DNA from: Marisa cornuarietis
Lineage: Eukaryota > Mollusca > Gastropoda > Architaenioglossa > Ampullariidae
Direction: 5' to 3'
Assembly: GCA_004794655.1 (NCBI GenBank)
Contig: SMMW01000577.1
Coordinates: 620,001-684,000, forward strand
DNA length: 64,000 bases
Each line of letters starts with the position of its first letter. The stretch's first letter is position 1. Both the position numbers and the translations under genes were made by a program. Positions 1 through 10,626 of this stretch are shown here, piece by piece. The notes under the pieces are model-generated. The model made no database searches. It was not told the DNA's origin and worked only from the letters and a program-made list of their open reading frames with translations.

Positions 1-59
1 TAATCTTATAAACTAACAAGCATCTACATGTCCACACACACATCTGCACACAAGCTGAC

Positions 60-2303
60 CTGTATGGAGCTCACTAGCTTCAATGGAGCCTGAACGATTA
101 GAATCAAATCGTTCAAACATGCTGCGCCACTGCTGAATGTAATGCCACAATGACTGAAATTCATTGATGTCGATTGTTCCACTCATGTCTCGATCAAACA
201 TACCTGAAACACACACAATGGCTCAGCTTCGTATACTAAAATTTAAACCGGCAAGATACCCAAGGCAAAACAATACAGCTGCAATACAAAAAACTGCTTA
301 TAGCTAAATGATACTAAAGGTCATAATTCATTAGAAATAGATGTATTATTGTGGGACGTACTTTTCGATCACCATGTGTCATGCTAAGACTGTTTCTTGT
401 ATAACCCTTGGAGATAAATCACAAATCTGTCTCTCACTCTTTCTCTCTATTGCTTGCTTGCGGGCGCACACACACACACACACATGCATATGAACATAAC
501 ACACAATACAAACCGTCTCTCTTTTGCACATTTACCTTCACACTTTTCTCTTCTTTCTATAAAACATTTTCAGTCCAAATTATCAGCAGTGAAGTCATTT
601 ACCTTTGAGTTAAATTTCCATAGAGAATCATCATGAAAAACAACGCTACCATGATAGTTTATTAATTCTAACAAGTAACAATAGCTTTTCTTGAGAAAAC
701 AGCTGAAAATAGGAAAAGAGAATGTTTCAACTACTAAAAGATGTATATATATTACCAATCATCAGTCGACATGTCTCTGGGTTGAACTGTGACCAGTTAG
801 CATTAACAAGAGCTCGTTGTAACTCGTTAGCAGTTATCCGGCCAGAACGATCTTGGTCTACAGACTGAAACCACTGAACTATTTGAGGGTCAATGCCCTG
901 TGGAGCTCCAAATTGACCTTAAAATAAGAATGATGTTACATGTTAATCCAACAGCCAGCGAGTTTTGTTATCATTTAACTCTTACTTCGGATTGGTTTCT
1001 GCTAGTATTGAGTAATAGTACTGTCTAAACTGTCTGCAATTCATATCAACACTATCAACAATAAATATTTATTTGTATGTATAAACATACTACTATTTAT
1101 TGTATTTATCTCCAGTAAAATATTTTTTCTAAGAAGAGTAGGTTTTAAACAGTGTCAACTGATAACTATATAAATCAATGGTATCAACTTTTATACAAGC
1201 TTTTTCTTACAGCAATAAATGTTCCCTACCTGCAGGGGCACCAGTATATCCCGGAGGAGGGGCTCCAGGATAACTACCTGCAGGTGGCCCATATCCCCCT
1301 GGAGGTGGGGCACCTCCATATCCCCCAGCATAACCAGCTGGGGCTCCATATCCACCAGCGTTTGGAGCACCATAAGCACCTTGTTGTCCATAATGTGGAG
1401 CACCATATCCTTGCTGTAAAAACACATGTATTTTTTTTTACAGACATAGCTTTTCTGCTTAGTAAAACGAAGATAACATTGTAACCCCATAACAGCTGAG
1501 GAGGTTTCAGTTTTCTTGATTTCATGCAATAACTAACGATACTAAAATATGAACAGGTATTACATCATTATATGATGAACACTTTCTTCGACGATTTATA
1601 GTCTGTGTAGTACGTTTCGAAATGATCGGCATTTCCAGTGTTAACAGATCTAATATTTTATTTTTTTTAATGCAAAGTGTGATTATGTTGTTGTCGTTTA
1701 TTTTGAAAGGGAAAGTGCTTCCCCCCTCACGGTTATTTTGCGCTGTGGGTAATGGGGATCTTTGGGGAATGTGGGTATGAGGGGCGGGGTGGGCGAAGCT
1801 AGGGAGGGATTGGAGAGAGTCACTGTTTAATGGCGCCACAACTGTTGCCTACTCTTACCGTGTGATATATAACATAGACGTATTTAAAATTATCTACAAC
1901 ACTAAATCACATTTCGATCATATCCAGGTGATTTACAAACAAACAACAACGAAAATCACACAAAATATGTATAATTTTGACGTGTCTAAGCTGTATCAAC
2001 AAACATTTCAGCTAACATACTTTTAATATATATGGGCATACGACCGTGACCATTTCTCTTTTCTAAGTAAGTTTTAATTCTTATACAAAAATAAATGGGA
2101 AAACTGGGAGATGTCCACTAGGGACAATACTTTCGTGAAGAAACTAGTAAACTAGCACACAGACTGCTCTCTTTAAGAACTGAAAACGTTTTTTCTATAA
2201 TCAAAACATTTTATTTTCTGAAATTATTCCTTTTCATCACTAAAATTTCGTAATGATAACAAAAAATCTGCCGTCTTCCGCGTACCTGTCCTGGGTATGA
2301 CAT
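60..2303 (-). CDS. PEF1: Peflin, penta-EF-hand calcium-binding protein (5' part; gene continues past the left edge)
   Basis: Four coding exons read on the minus strand: 2303-2286, 1413-1230, 917-756 and 203-60. All have AG/GT borders and the phases join (0, 1, 1). The product starts MSYPGQ, then has a Gly/Pro/Tyr/Ala-rich tract with GYGAP- and PPGGYG-type repeats, as in the peflin N-terminus. Penta-EF-hand segments follow: the loop DQDRSGRITANEL in exon 3, and DRDMSGTIDINEF and DSNRSGSIEASEL in exon 4. Together with WHYIQQW before the third hand, this picks out peflin rather than ALG-2 or sorcin. The last EF hands, which carry the dimer interface, lie beyond base 1. Known of the family: peflin dimerises with ALG-2 (PDCD6), acts at ER exit sites, and is a co-adaptor of the CUL3-KLHL12 ubiquitin ligase for COPII. 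The start is chosen because exon 1 opens with the family's short MSYPGQ and no longer upstream frame fits. Confidence 0.93.
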
Positions 2304-2719
2304 CTTCGGTTCTGGAGATTTACCTCCCCTTACAATTTATATTTGTCTCCCCTGGAACACGTCAGGGGCGCCCTGTAGTTTGTAACTGATGAGTATAATG
2401 CAAGTTCTCAGTGCTTGTCTGTATGTAACTCTTGCTCGTATGGCTGGCAGCTGGTTTCTTTTCTGGTACTCCGATATCTTCCCAAAAATAATACTTAATG
2501 TAAAATAGTAATGTGTAATTTTTATAACGCAGAACAAAGACTTTCTTAATATCTTTGCGCAGAATCACTTAGGCCTACAGGATCGTGCTCACATATATAT
2601 GCTTTCGTGAAACGTCCCTAGTGTTTCTGTCTAATATTGCATGCGCCTGTGTAAGTGTATTACAGCACTTTGAGCCTGATAGTTGCTGGTGAATCACGGT
2701 TTTTTTTTAATATGATTCA
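2304..2719. other. Peflin 5' flank, no gene seen
   Basis: This stretch is upstream of the minus-strand peflin start. Open frames on the minus strand here (about 2337-2568) look like no known family and lack the composition of the neighbouring exons. It should contain the peflin promoter and 5' UTR, but no TATA box or other element stands out. Confidence 0.5.
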
Positions 2720-3664
2720 GTATTAGTCTGCCCAATCACATCAAGGTGGGCGACAGCAACATCACCTTCACGTCATCCGTTATGAATCTGGGATTTATTG
2801 TCACTGATGACATGACACTCGATAGACATGTAGCATCTGTCTGTCGGTCTGCCTATTATGAGATTCGTAAGATCAGTGCTATCCGTCACTTTCTCACTAC
2901 ACGCGCTACCAACACTCTTGTCTGTGCGTTTGTTCTTTCTCGACTTGACTACTGCAACTCCTAATTGCTGGCAGGCTGCCCTGACTACCTCATTCAGAGA
3001 CTCCAGAGAGTACAGAACTCTGCTGCGCGTCTGGTGCTTAGAGCAAGGAAACGGGACCATGTCACTCCTCTTCTTCGTTTGCTACACTGGCTCCCCATCC
3101 GTTCTTGCATTCAGTACAAACTGTCTGTGCTGTGTTTTAATTTCTTTGCAGGCTCCTGTCCTATTTCTCTGAACTTCTCATCCCTTACTCTCCGTCCAGA
3201 CAACTACGCTCTTCGTCTGACAACCGTATCCTAACTGTTCCTGTCACCAGAACAACAACATATGGTCACAGGAATTTTGGCTACTGTGCTGCAAAACAAC
3301 GGAACTCTCTTCCTTTCCATATCCGCCACCTTCCTACAACTGAATCTTTCAAATCTGCACTGAAAACGCACCTCTTCCTTGAGCATTACTCCTAACACAG
3401 TCAACACAGTGCTAGTCCTTCTTAACCCCGCCCCCTTCCCTCTTGCTACTTTACCCATCTTTCTCGCTGAATCACTATATTTCTCTGTTCCTGTTACTTG
3501 ATGCCTTTTGTTTTCTGTTTTGTCAGTACAGTAGTTTTCTTTCGTCCCCTTTGTTCTATATCTACTTAGTCCACGTCTCTTCCTCGTTTTAAGCGCTAAG
3601 AGCATGCTCTCTATGAGTGTGAATATACGCTATAAAAATCTTTACTATTATTATTATTTAATTT
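2720..3664 (+). mobile_element. 5'-truncated CR1/L2-like non-LTR retrotransposon, C-terminal end plus 3' tail
   Basis: The plus strand encodes the part that follows the reverse transcriptase fingers and palm in CR1/L2-type LINEs. Visible in order are NLGFIVTDDMTLDRHV, LVCAFVLSRLDYCNS, LQRVQNSAARLVLRARKRDH and LLHWLPI. The frame is broken by an in-frame TAA right after LDYCNS (about 2963) and by later frameshifts, so it is dead. After about 3600 come a short AT-rich 3' region with a TATAAAAATC-type end and a (TTA)n tail at 3645-3670, typical of LINE 3' ends with microsatellite tails. The 5' border is approximate. A second, longer and opposite copy of a related element lies at 39155-41100. Confidence 0.85.
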
Positions 3665-3759
3665 TATTATTATCATCACCATCAGTGAAGCAGAGGTATG
3701 ATACCCTAATGCCGCGGTTCTTAACCGGTGGTACCCGTACCCCTAGGGTACGGCAAGGG

Positions 3760-4071
3760 TTATGTAGGGGTACGCAGCGACATAAATAAGTATTGTTTCA
3801 ATGCATTGGTAGTAGTTAGGTTTGAAACAAGAGATTGAAGAAGGTCGATCGCCAGTTCGCTGTCCGCAGTCGTTAGGGGATGCATTTCAAAGAAAGATTC
3901 AAGTTTCGAGAACAAATTGAGGACGTCCGCATTAACACCGTTTTCAGCAACACATTCGGCATGTTCAAAGAGACTCTGACAGCACGTGAGCAGCTGCTCC
4001 ATTTCTTCTATAGTGTCGATCTCAAACTGCACACTTTGGGCTTCCAGATCTAGCTTCGCCAGCTCCTCTCT
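3760..4071 (-). pseudogene. Open frame antisense to the transposase inside the hAT element, possible captured coiled-coil fragment
   Basis: The minus strand is open for about 104 codons, from the codon after a TAA at 4072-4074 down to 3760. Charged, heptad-like residues (REELAKLDLEAQ, FEIDTIEEMEQLL) are followed by CCQSLFEHAECVAENG and LNLFSKLESFFEM. It does not resemble hAT transposase. It recalls the coiled coil after the B-box in TRIM proteins, but that is a weak, memory-based impression. It may be a host exon fragment carried by the transposon, or chance. Confidence 0.3.
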
Positions 4072-4154
4072 TTAGCTTTCGTCGGACAGAACTTTGAAAG
4101 CAAGAATGGTCAGCAACGTAGGAGATTTCGGGCAGAGTGTGCGCATTGTTGTCT

Positions 4155-4310
4155 TTTCCATCAACGTATTTATGTGAAAGTGCTTTCTCGGCTTTGACTG
4201 CAATAAAAACTGAAGAACGAAACCGACATCAGCCTGAAGGTGATGTTATACTAGCCGTCAGCAGCATCCATCCTCACATCAAATCTTTGATGGCACAAAA
4301 ACAAGCCAAA
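4155..4310 (+). pseudogene. hAT transposase C-terminal dimerisation fragment
   Basis: The translation begins FPSTYLCESAFSALTAIKT and continues with RNR, LAVSSIHPHI and a final KQAK. This is the conserved C-terminal hAT dimerisation region of ZBED5/SCAND3/FAM200-type proteins (FPTTYLCE.GFSAL..IKTK.RNRL... LSSI.P.I..L...KQA). Only the C-terminus is present; the DDE catalytic core and BED finger are missing. It lies inside the element bounded by the 3712/4434 inverted ends, so it is a transposon relic and not a host gene. Confidence 0.8.
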
Positions 4311-4434
4311 GTATATCGCATTAGAAAGATAAACACACGCCATCATGAAAATAAGTACTTTGTGCGCGAGGGGTACCCGCGGACATACTTTCACTCTTTG
4401 AGGGTACAGTCGTGAAAAAGGTTGAGAATCTCTG

Positions 4435-4776
4435 CCCTGATGTAGTCTGTATTGTAAAAGGGCTTTTGATTGGTGTGGCTAAGGAATCTCCTGTTTCCCT
4501 TCAGCCAATCCAAGGCTATTTACTGAACACTTTTTTTCCTACCGAGGGTGCTGCGGTATCGCGCGAACGGCTCAGGCGACTGGCGATGTATGGATTTTAA
4601 ATTGAAAATTTTACGCAATGCTTAATAGATTTCATATTGTTCGATAAACACAATCGAACATTAGACGTTAGTTAGCTCGATCAATAGCAGTCCCTGCTGA
4701 AAAGCAGACGATTTTATTTCAGGTCTATCAACCTAGGTAACAAATTTGAAGCATCGTTCTTTCAAGATTTCTGATC
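4435..4776. promoter_or_regulatory. FDFT1 5' flank
   Basis: This stretch lies between the hAT right end and the squalene synthase start codon. It should hold the promoter and 5' UTR. No TATA box at a convincing spacing and no sterol-response-like element were recognised. The hAT insertion lies within 350 bp of the start codon. Confidence 0.4.
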
Positions 4777-7700
4777 ATGGATTTTCTTAAGGCGTTGACA
4801 CATCCGGACGAAGTATACGCACTCATTCGTTTCAAATTTGGAGGCTGTGAGGCTGTTATGCCCAAGAATGATCAGGTAAGTCAAGTTGATATTCTCACCA
4901 TATTAAAATGGTCGTATGAGGGAAACAAAAGCGAGGCCGGTCGCGATGAAAAAATTAAAATGTTACAATTGCTGTCCACACATCCCAACATAGGCACACA
5001 CAGGCGCTGTGAGACGCTGATTTTTGCTGCTTAACTGTATGAAACCTTTATACTACACTGGAGACATAAAGGCAAATAAAAATGCAATATCTAAAAAGAT
5101 ATACATGTGTTATTGTTGAACCAATGGCACTCGTGTAGTGTTTTCATTACTTTTGCTTACATTTTACACATGTTGGGATTCATTTTATAAGGTCAGTCAG
5201 AGGATGTAAATACCTTATCAGTGGTGGAGGAACATGCTCAGCTTTGGGGTGGGGGGAACTCCATGCTGACAGTGAACAACGTTCACATTTTTGCCTCAGT
5301 ATCGTTTTTGAGAGGGCGTCTGACTCCCTTGCCCCACCTGATTCATACGTCACTGCTTATTTCACTAAATACTTTTTTTGTTTTAGGTATCCATGAGTGC
5401 CACATTAAAGAGATGCTACAATTACCTCACAAAAACCAGCCGGAGTTTTTCAGCAGTCATTCAGGCATTGGATGGAGAGCTTCGGTAAAATGCTACATGA
5501 GTCAGGGCATAGCCCTTATTTTGAAATGACTAGTTCATTACTACTTACTGCTCTAGGAGGCATTATTGAGCACAGCATCAGGTGACACTGTGCTTGCTGA
5601 ATATTTTATTTTTGAAGGAGAAAGCAAGCAAAATGGCAAGATAAATAGTCTTATTCTGCACCACTTCAGCTCAAAATTTCAAGTTACAAAACAGTCATTT
5701 ATTTAGTCCCCCTAAAATAACAGCTCTGGGACAGTACAATAAGGAGGTTGTCAATGTCATCATCTGACCCACTCAGAGTGCAGTTGTTGAAACACCGTGT
5801 CATTGTGGATCTAGGCATCAGGCTGTGCTGAGCAAATGAAAGAAGATGTACAGGTGTGGCAGAAAATGCCTTTTTTTTGTCAAACATGCTGCCAACATTA
5901 TGAACTAGGATTATTTTGATTTCCATGTGGAAGAATTAAAACATCGCTGCCTCTATTAACTGGCGGGCTGTGCTTTAAATACAATTGTAAGTAAACAGTT
6001 TGTTTGAAACCTGAAATTTTTAGTGGAAAGATTGCAGAAAGTCAGCATTTACCATTGAAACCCTATTTGCCTTTTCCTTTAACATTTTTGACAGTGGTGA
6101 AATAGTAATTGAAGTCAGTGTTTCAGTGAAAAGACCTTTCTGTCATGTTATAGGTCTTAATTTTCAGAGTAAGCAGTAGCTCTGTGGCTTTTGAGTGGCC
6201 ACTTTGGTTTCACTCTAGACTGCTTTGACAGATGTTAGTCAGAAAGTGGCCTTTTACTCTCGAAGTGTTGCGCCATAAGTGTTGTAGTATTGCCTTCTGA
6301 CCTAGACATGTCTTTAGAACTTTGAACTGTCCATGAGCATTGGTAAAGGCAAAGGTAAAAATGTTAAAGGTAAAATTTATCTTATTAGCTTTGTGCCTGT
6401 ATAGGCAGTGAACTCTTATGTAGTTGGTGTCTTGGGTACATTATACAGAAGACAAAACTAAACCATCTGCTGCCTTGTTAAATCTGCATGAGAAAAATTG
6501 CATCTTCTGTAACTGACTCTTGTCTGTGCATGCTTGTGGAGGAATAAGAAGAATAGAGAGATTTGTACTGTAAAGTGCAGAAAGACATCTTTAATTCAAG
6601 TATTATATTCTACTTTCAGGGATGCCATATGCATTTTTTATCTGGTATTGCGTGCCCTTGACACTGTGGAAGATGACATGACAATTGACAAAAAAGTGAA
6701 GATACCAATGCTGAAGAATTTCTACAAAAATCTGCAGGACCCTCAGTGGCATTTTACAGAAAGCAAGGAAAAGGATCGCATTGTATTGGAAGACTTTCCA
6801 ACAGTAAGAGTTTATTATGTTACTGTCTCTGCTACTTTATTTCCTTCTTCATCTAATACTACCAAACAGAATCTAACCAGGATAAACCTTGCAGAAGAAT
6901 TCAATATTTTGAATAAGTGTTTAGAAAAAAAGAATCTAAATTAGTAAATTTTCTTTTAATCTGGTGGTGTTTGGTACAAAATTCTTTCCCTGGAGTCAAA
7001 TTTTGGAAAGTGGTTTGGGACATACTCTTACTGTAGTTGTAAGAGACAGCATCTTTTGTCAGGAACACACGGGACGTGCTGACGGGTCAACACACACTGA
7101 CCACACAGCGTTCCTCACGTGTTCTTTCACACAACAAAGTACTAAGACCTGTACGTGGGTTCCTATATCTCTATAATTCAAAAATTCCAAATATTTTTCC
7201 CACTCTCAACGAATTTCAAATAAATTTTACACCAACATATCTCGCAACTAATTAATGTCTACATAAACCCTTCTAATAATATAAATATCTCCAATATATG
7301 ACAACAAGCAGGGATCAATATATGACACTAAGCAAGCAGGAATATCCTTAATGTCACTCTTTCTATAAGTTTAATTTTCTTCCAGTGTTCACCAACAGTT
7401 TCTCAGAAGGTAAATGACCAAATCACACTGTCAACGTCCGGTCAAAACACGCGCACCCACAGATGTACACTTGCCAGTAATACTCCTTGAAACTATACGG
7501 AAATACACAGCACTGCGAATCTCCAAAGCACACAACAATTACTCCCAATACAGAATCCTCCAGCAGACACACAGCAACTGGGGAAGCTCTTGAAACACCA
7601 GCAATACTCCAATTATCCGAATCCACCAGCAGATACAGCAACTGGGGAAACTCTCCAAACACACAGCAATACTCCAAACGCAGAACACCTTTTCTTTTTT

Positions 7701-10626
7701 CTCCAACCTTCTCTCTACGCCCGTTCTCACACACACTCCTCAGCAGACGACTCCTTTCTCCCCAAAACTCCTTCAATCTCGCAGACGACACCTTACGTCA
7801 TACCTCCTTTTATGTCACTGGTTCTAAACCATACACCAAAAAAATTATCTTATGTAATGATCATGTAGCAAACACAGTCTGTACAAATCATAGTTGCCTT
7901 TTTTTCTTACCGTTATATTTTGTTGTCACGTATTCATTGTATTTTTGTGCTACATCTCCCTATAGTAAATGTTTCAGAAATAATTTTCTGCTTACAAATG
8001 TAGACAAAATGTTTATTACTTTTTAGGAGGATATGTCCATATCATTTGTTAGATACTTTTATACTTCACGTCATATAGCTATAAGAATGAGAAACTGGTA
8101 ACTTTGTGGCAGATCACAAGAGAATTCCATGAACTGGCTGATGTTTACCACGAAGTCATTTCAGATATATGCTCTAAAATGGGACATGGCATGACTGTCT
8201 TTCTTGACAGAGATATTGACACAATCGAAGAATGGAATGAGGTAAAATATTTGTTAGTATGCCACTTTCCACTTTAAAGAAAAAAAGGAGAAGTTGTACA
8301 TGTAAGGGCACTAATGTAAATGAAAAAGAAACTAAAGCATATGTAACTTTCCATAGCAAACTCAAAAAAACACTGCAAATTTTTTTATATCTTGTACAAA
8401 GGTGAAATCAGTTATTATTCTTTGCTTTTATAGTAATGGTTAATATATTTCTGCAGAAAATAAAAGTTTGCATTATTCCAGTATAAAATTATTTCATATT
8501 ACATTTCCTTTTGATTATCATTCTTTTGTTTTTCCATATAATTTTTTTTTAATGAATGGAAAAAAGTTTTTGTTAAATGTTTTTAATGAATTTTGTTTTC
8601 ATTCCTTCCCTTCCCCCCTGTTAGTATTGCCACTATGTGGCAGGTCTGGTTGGAATAGGATTGTCTCGCTTGTTTTCGGCATCTGGACTAGAGGATCCAT
8701 GTGTGGGAAAAGACACAGTCCTGGCCAACAACATGGGATTATTTCTGCAGAAAACAAATATCATTAGGGATTATCTAGAGGACACTTTGCAAGGACGGAA
8801 ATTCTGGCCCAAAGCTGTAAGTAAAAGATAGGGGAGTTGGGTGGGGGGGTGATCAATGGCAAGTGCAGAAATAGGTGGTGTTTCTTTTAAATTTATTAAA
8901 ATTTTACAGTAAAGCTTTGTTAAATGGTTGAGAAGTGTGTCATTTACTTAGATGAACTGCAAGTAAAGGTAGATATAGTATTGAACAAATCGTATAATTT
9001 TTCCAAATATATTTATTGTTTGATAGATGTAACAAGTATGAGGTTGGAGGTAGTTCACAAATCAAAATTGACAATACAAGCAAGTAAATGAAAATTCTGA
9101 CAGTATCAAATTTATTAATAAACATTGCTATTAATTTTAAATATTGAAAAATTAATAAATTAATCCATTAGTTTCACATTTTGAAAGCTATTAAAAAAAG
9201 CACAAAGGAATCATAGTATTATTTTTCGTGCAAAATCAACATATTTTTGTGAATTTCTTGCCTTTTCAAACTGATACTCTATTTCTACCATTTCTGTGCT
9301 AGGTGTGGAGTAAATATGCTGAGCAGCTCACAGACTTGGCTCTGGATAAGAACAGAACCCGGGCTGTGCATTGTCTGAATGAACTGATCACAGATGCATT
9401 GGAACTTGTTCCAGATTGCATCACATACATGTCTCGCATCCACAACCAGTCTGTCTTTAACTTCTGTGCCATACCACAGGTATTTAGCTATAGGTAGGAT
9501 TTATGATAGCATAATAAGTACAGTATTAATACATAATAAGAAAATTATTTGGAGTTTTTTTTAACATGAGTTTAGTATGCATGTGAAAGTCAACATGCAA
9601 ATGTGTTTGTGAATACTTCAGAATTTCTTTGAAATATTTCTAAATGTTTTCTTAAAATGAGAGAAAACAATTGTTGATTGTCCATCTTCTAGGTAATGGC
9701 AATAGCTACATTAGAAAGATGCTACAACAACCCAGCAGTCTTCACAGGTGTTGTAAAGATCCGAAAGGGAGAGGCAGTTAAGATGATGATGGGTTCAACC
9801 AGCATAGAGAAGGTCAAAGCCATTATGTATCATTTTACTTCAGAGGTGAGTCTCTTTTTGTTTCGGATGTCAAGTGCAGTGGTGCCTTCAGTGCACCTCT
9901 GTGTATAAACTATTGCTCAAAATGATTAAAGCTCTAGATGGACAGGCTTAACAGCTTCATTTAAATGATTGGATTTTTCCTCTTTTAAACGTAAATGCAT
10001 CTCATCGTAGTTTAACCACATGACACACCCTACTAGACTGTGTAAAAAAAAAAAACAACCCCAAAAGACTGCTGTTCCAAGGGTGCTGTAGGACACACTC
10101 AGCTGGATTGTTTATTTCTGTTGCTCTGCTGCTGTATTGTTACTCAAGACAAGTTTATTTGAAACATGTATCAGATGGACCAGGTTTTTTGTCCGTTCTT
10201 TTTGTAGTAGAGCAAGTGGTAGAAAAACTAATTGTTGTTTTGCTTGAAATAAATGTGCCTGTTAGAGTATCCTTTGTTGCAGGTTTAGCTAACCTAAGAG
10301 CAGGTGGTTTTAGAAATGAGGGAAATGGATTATTGAGGGTGGAGACCTTGCATGTTTGATACAAATGAACATCAGTAAAATAGTCTAACTACAAACATTT
10401 GTTTTAACAGATATACAGAAGAATACCTGAAAATGATCCAAGTGCTGAGCGGACAAGGCAGGTGTGCATGAAAGCATTGGCCAGCTCACAAACAACGCAG
10501 GAGTACACAACGTCAAGCATTTATCCTCCTCTCTATGTCTCTTGTGCTATGATGCTGTGGGCCATTGGCTACAACTACTGGTCACAGATTTCTGCATTTT
10601 ACAATGATTTCTTTGGAGATGCTTAA
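4777..10626 (+). CDS. FDFT1: Squalene synthase (farnesyl-diphosphate farnesyltransferase)
   Basis: Eight coding exons: 4777-4875, 5387-5484, 6620-6803, 8113-8241, 8625-8816, 9303-9479, 9693-9845 and 10411-10626. They give 415 residues (human 417) with every phase consistent. The enzyme joins two farnesyl diphosphates head to head through presqualene diphosphate, using NADPH, at the ER: the first committed step to sterols. Visible residues match human numbering: the first Asp-rich motif DTVEDD (D80-D85), catalytic Tyr171 in YCHYVAG, the second motif NIIRDYLED (D219 and D223), and [19 protein letters not shown]. The last exon ends in a hydrophobic segment ([14 protein letters not shown]), the C-terminal ER anchor. 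The start [12 protein letters not shown] parallels human MEFVKCLGHPEE. It appears intact. Insects have lost this gene, which argues against an insect source. Confidence 0.97.
7470..7690. repeat. Imperfect minisatellite in FDFT1 intron 3, about 64-bp unit
   Basis: A (G)CAATACTCC-like core recurs, ending near 7486, 7544, 7610 and 7675, a period of 58-66 bp. The last two units also share CAGCAACTGGGGAA (7572 and 7636). The plus strand is strongly C/A-rich against a T-rich surround. The segment leaves a plus-strand frame open (7487-8026) that is compositionally odd and matches nothing known. The splice sites of exons 3 and 4 lie outside it. Confidence 0.6.

Larger units (their letters stand above)
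3712..4434 (+). mobile_element. Short hAT-superfamily DNA transposon with terminal inverted repeats and 8-bp target duplication
   Basis: The left end reads ccgcggttcttaacc; the right end, reverse-complemented, reads cagagattctcaacc. These are imperfect inverted ends of the kind seen in ZBED/Buster-like hAT elements. The flanks are ccctaatg (3704-3711) and ccctgatg (4435-4442): an 8-bp target-site duplication, the size expected for hAT, with one mismatch. A second, GGGGTACCC-like motif near both ends extends the inverted similarity. At 723 bp the element is far too short for a full transposase (usually about 600 residues) and is non-autonomous. Confidence 0.8.

Noticed and set aside
7487..8026. 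Plus-strand frame of 179 codons
   Set aside because: Thr/Asn/Pro/Ser-rich frame over the intronic minisatellite. No family likeness, and the flanking FDFT1 exons splice across it.
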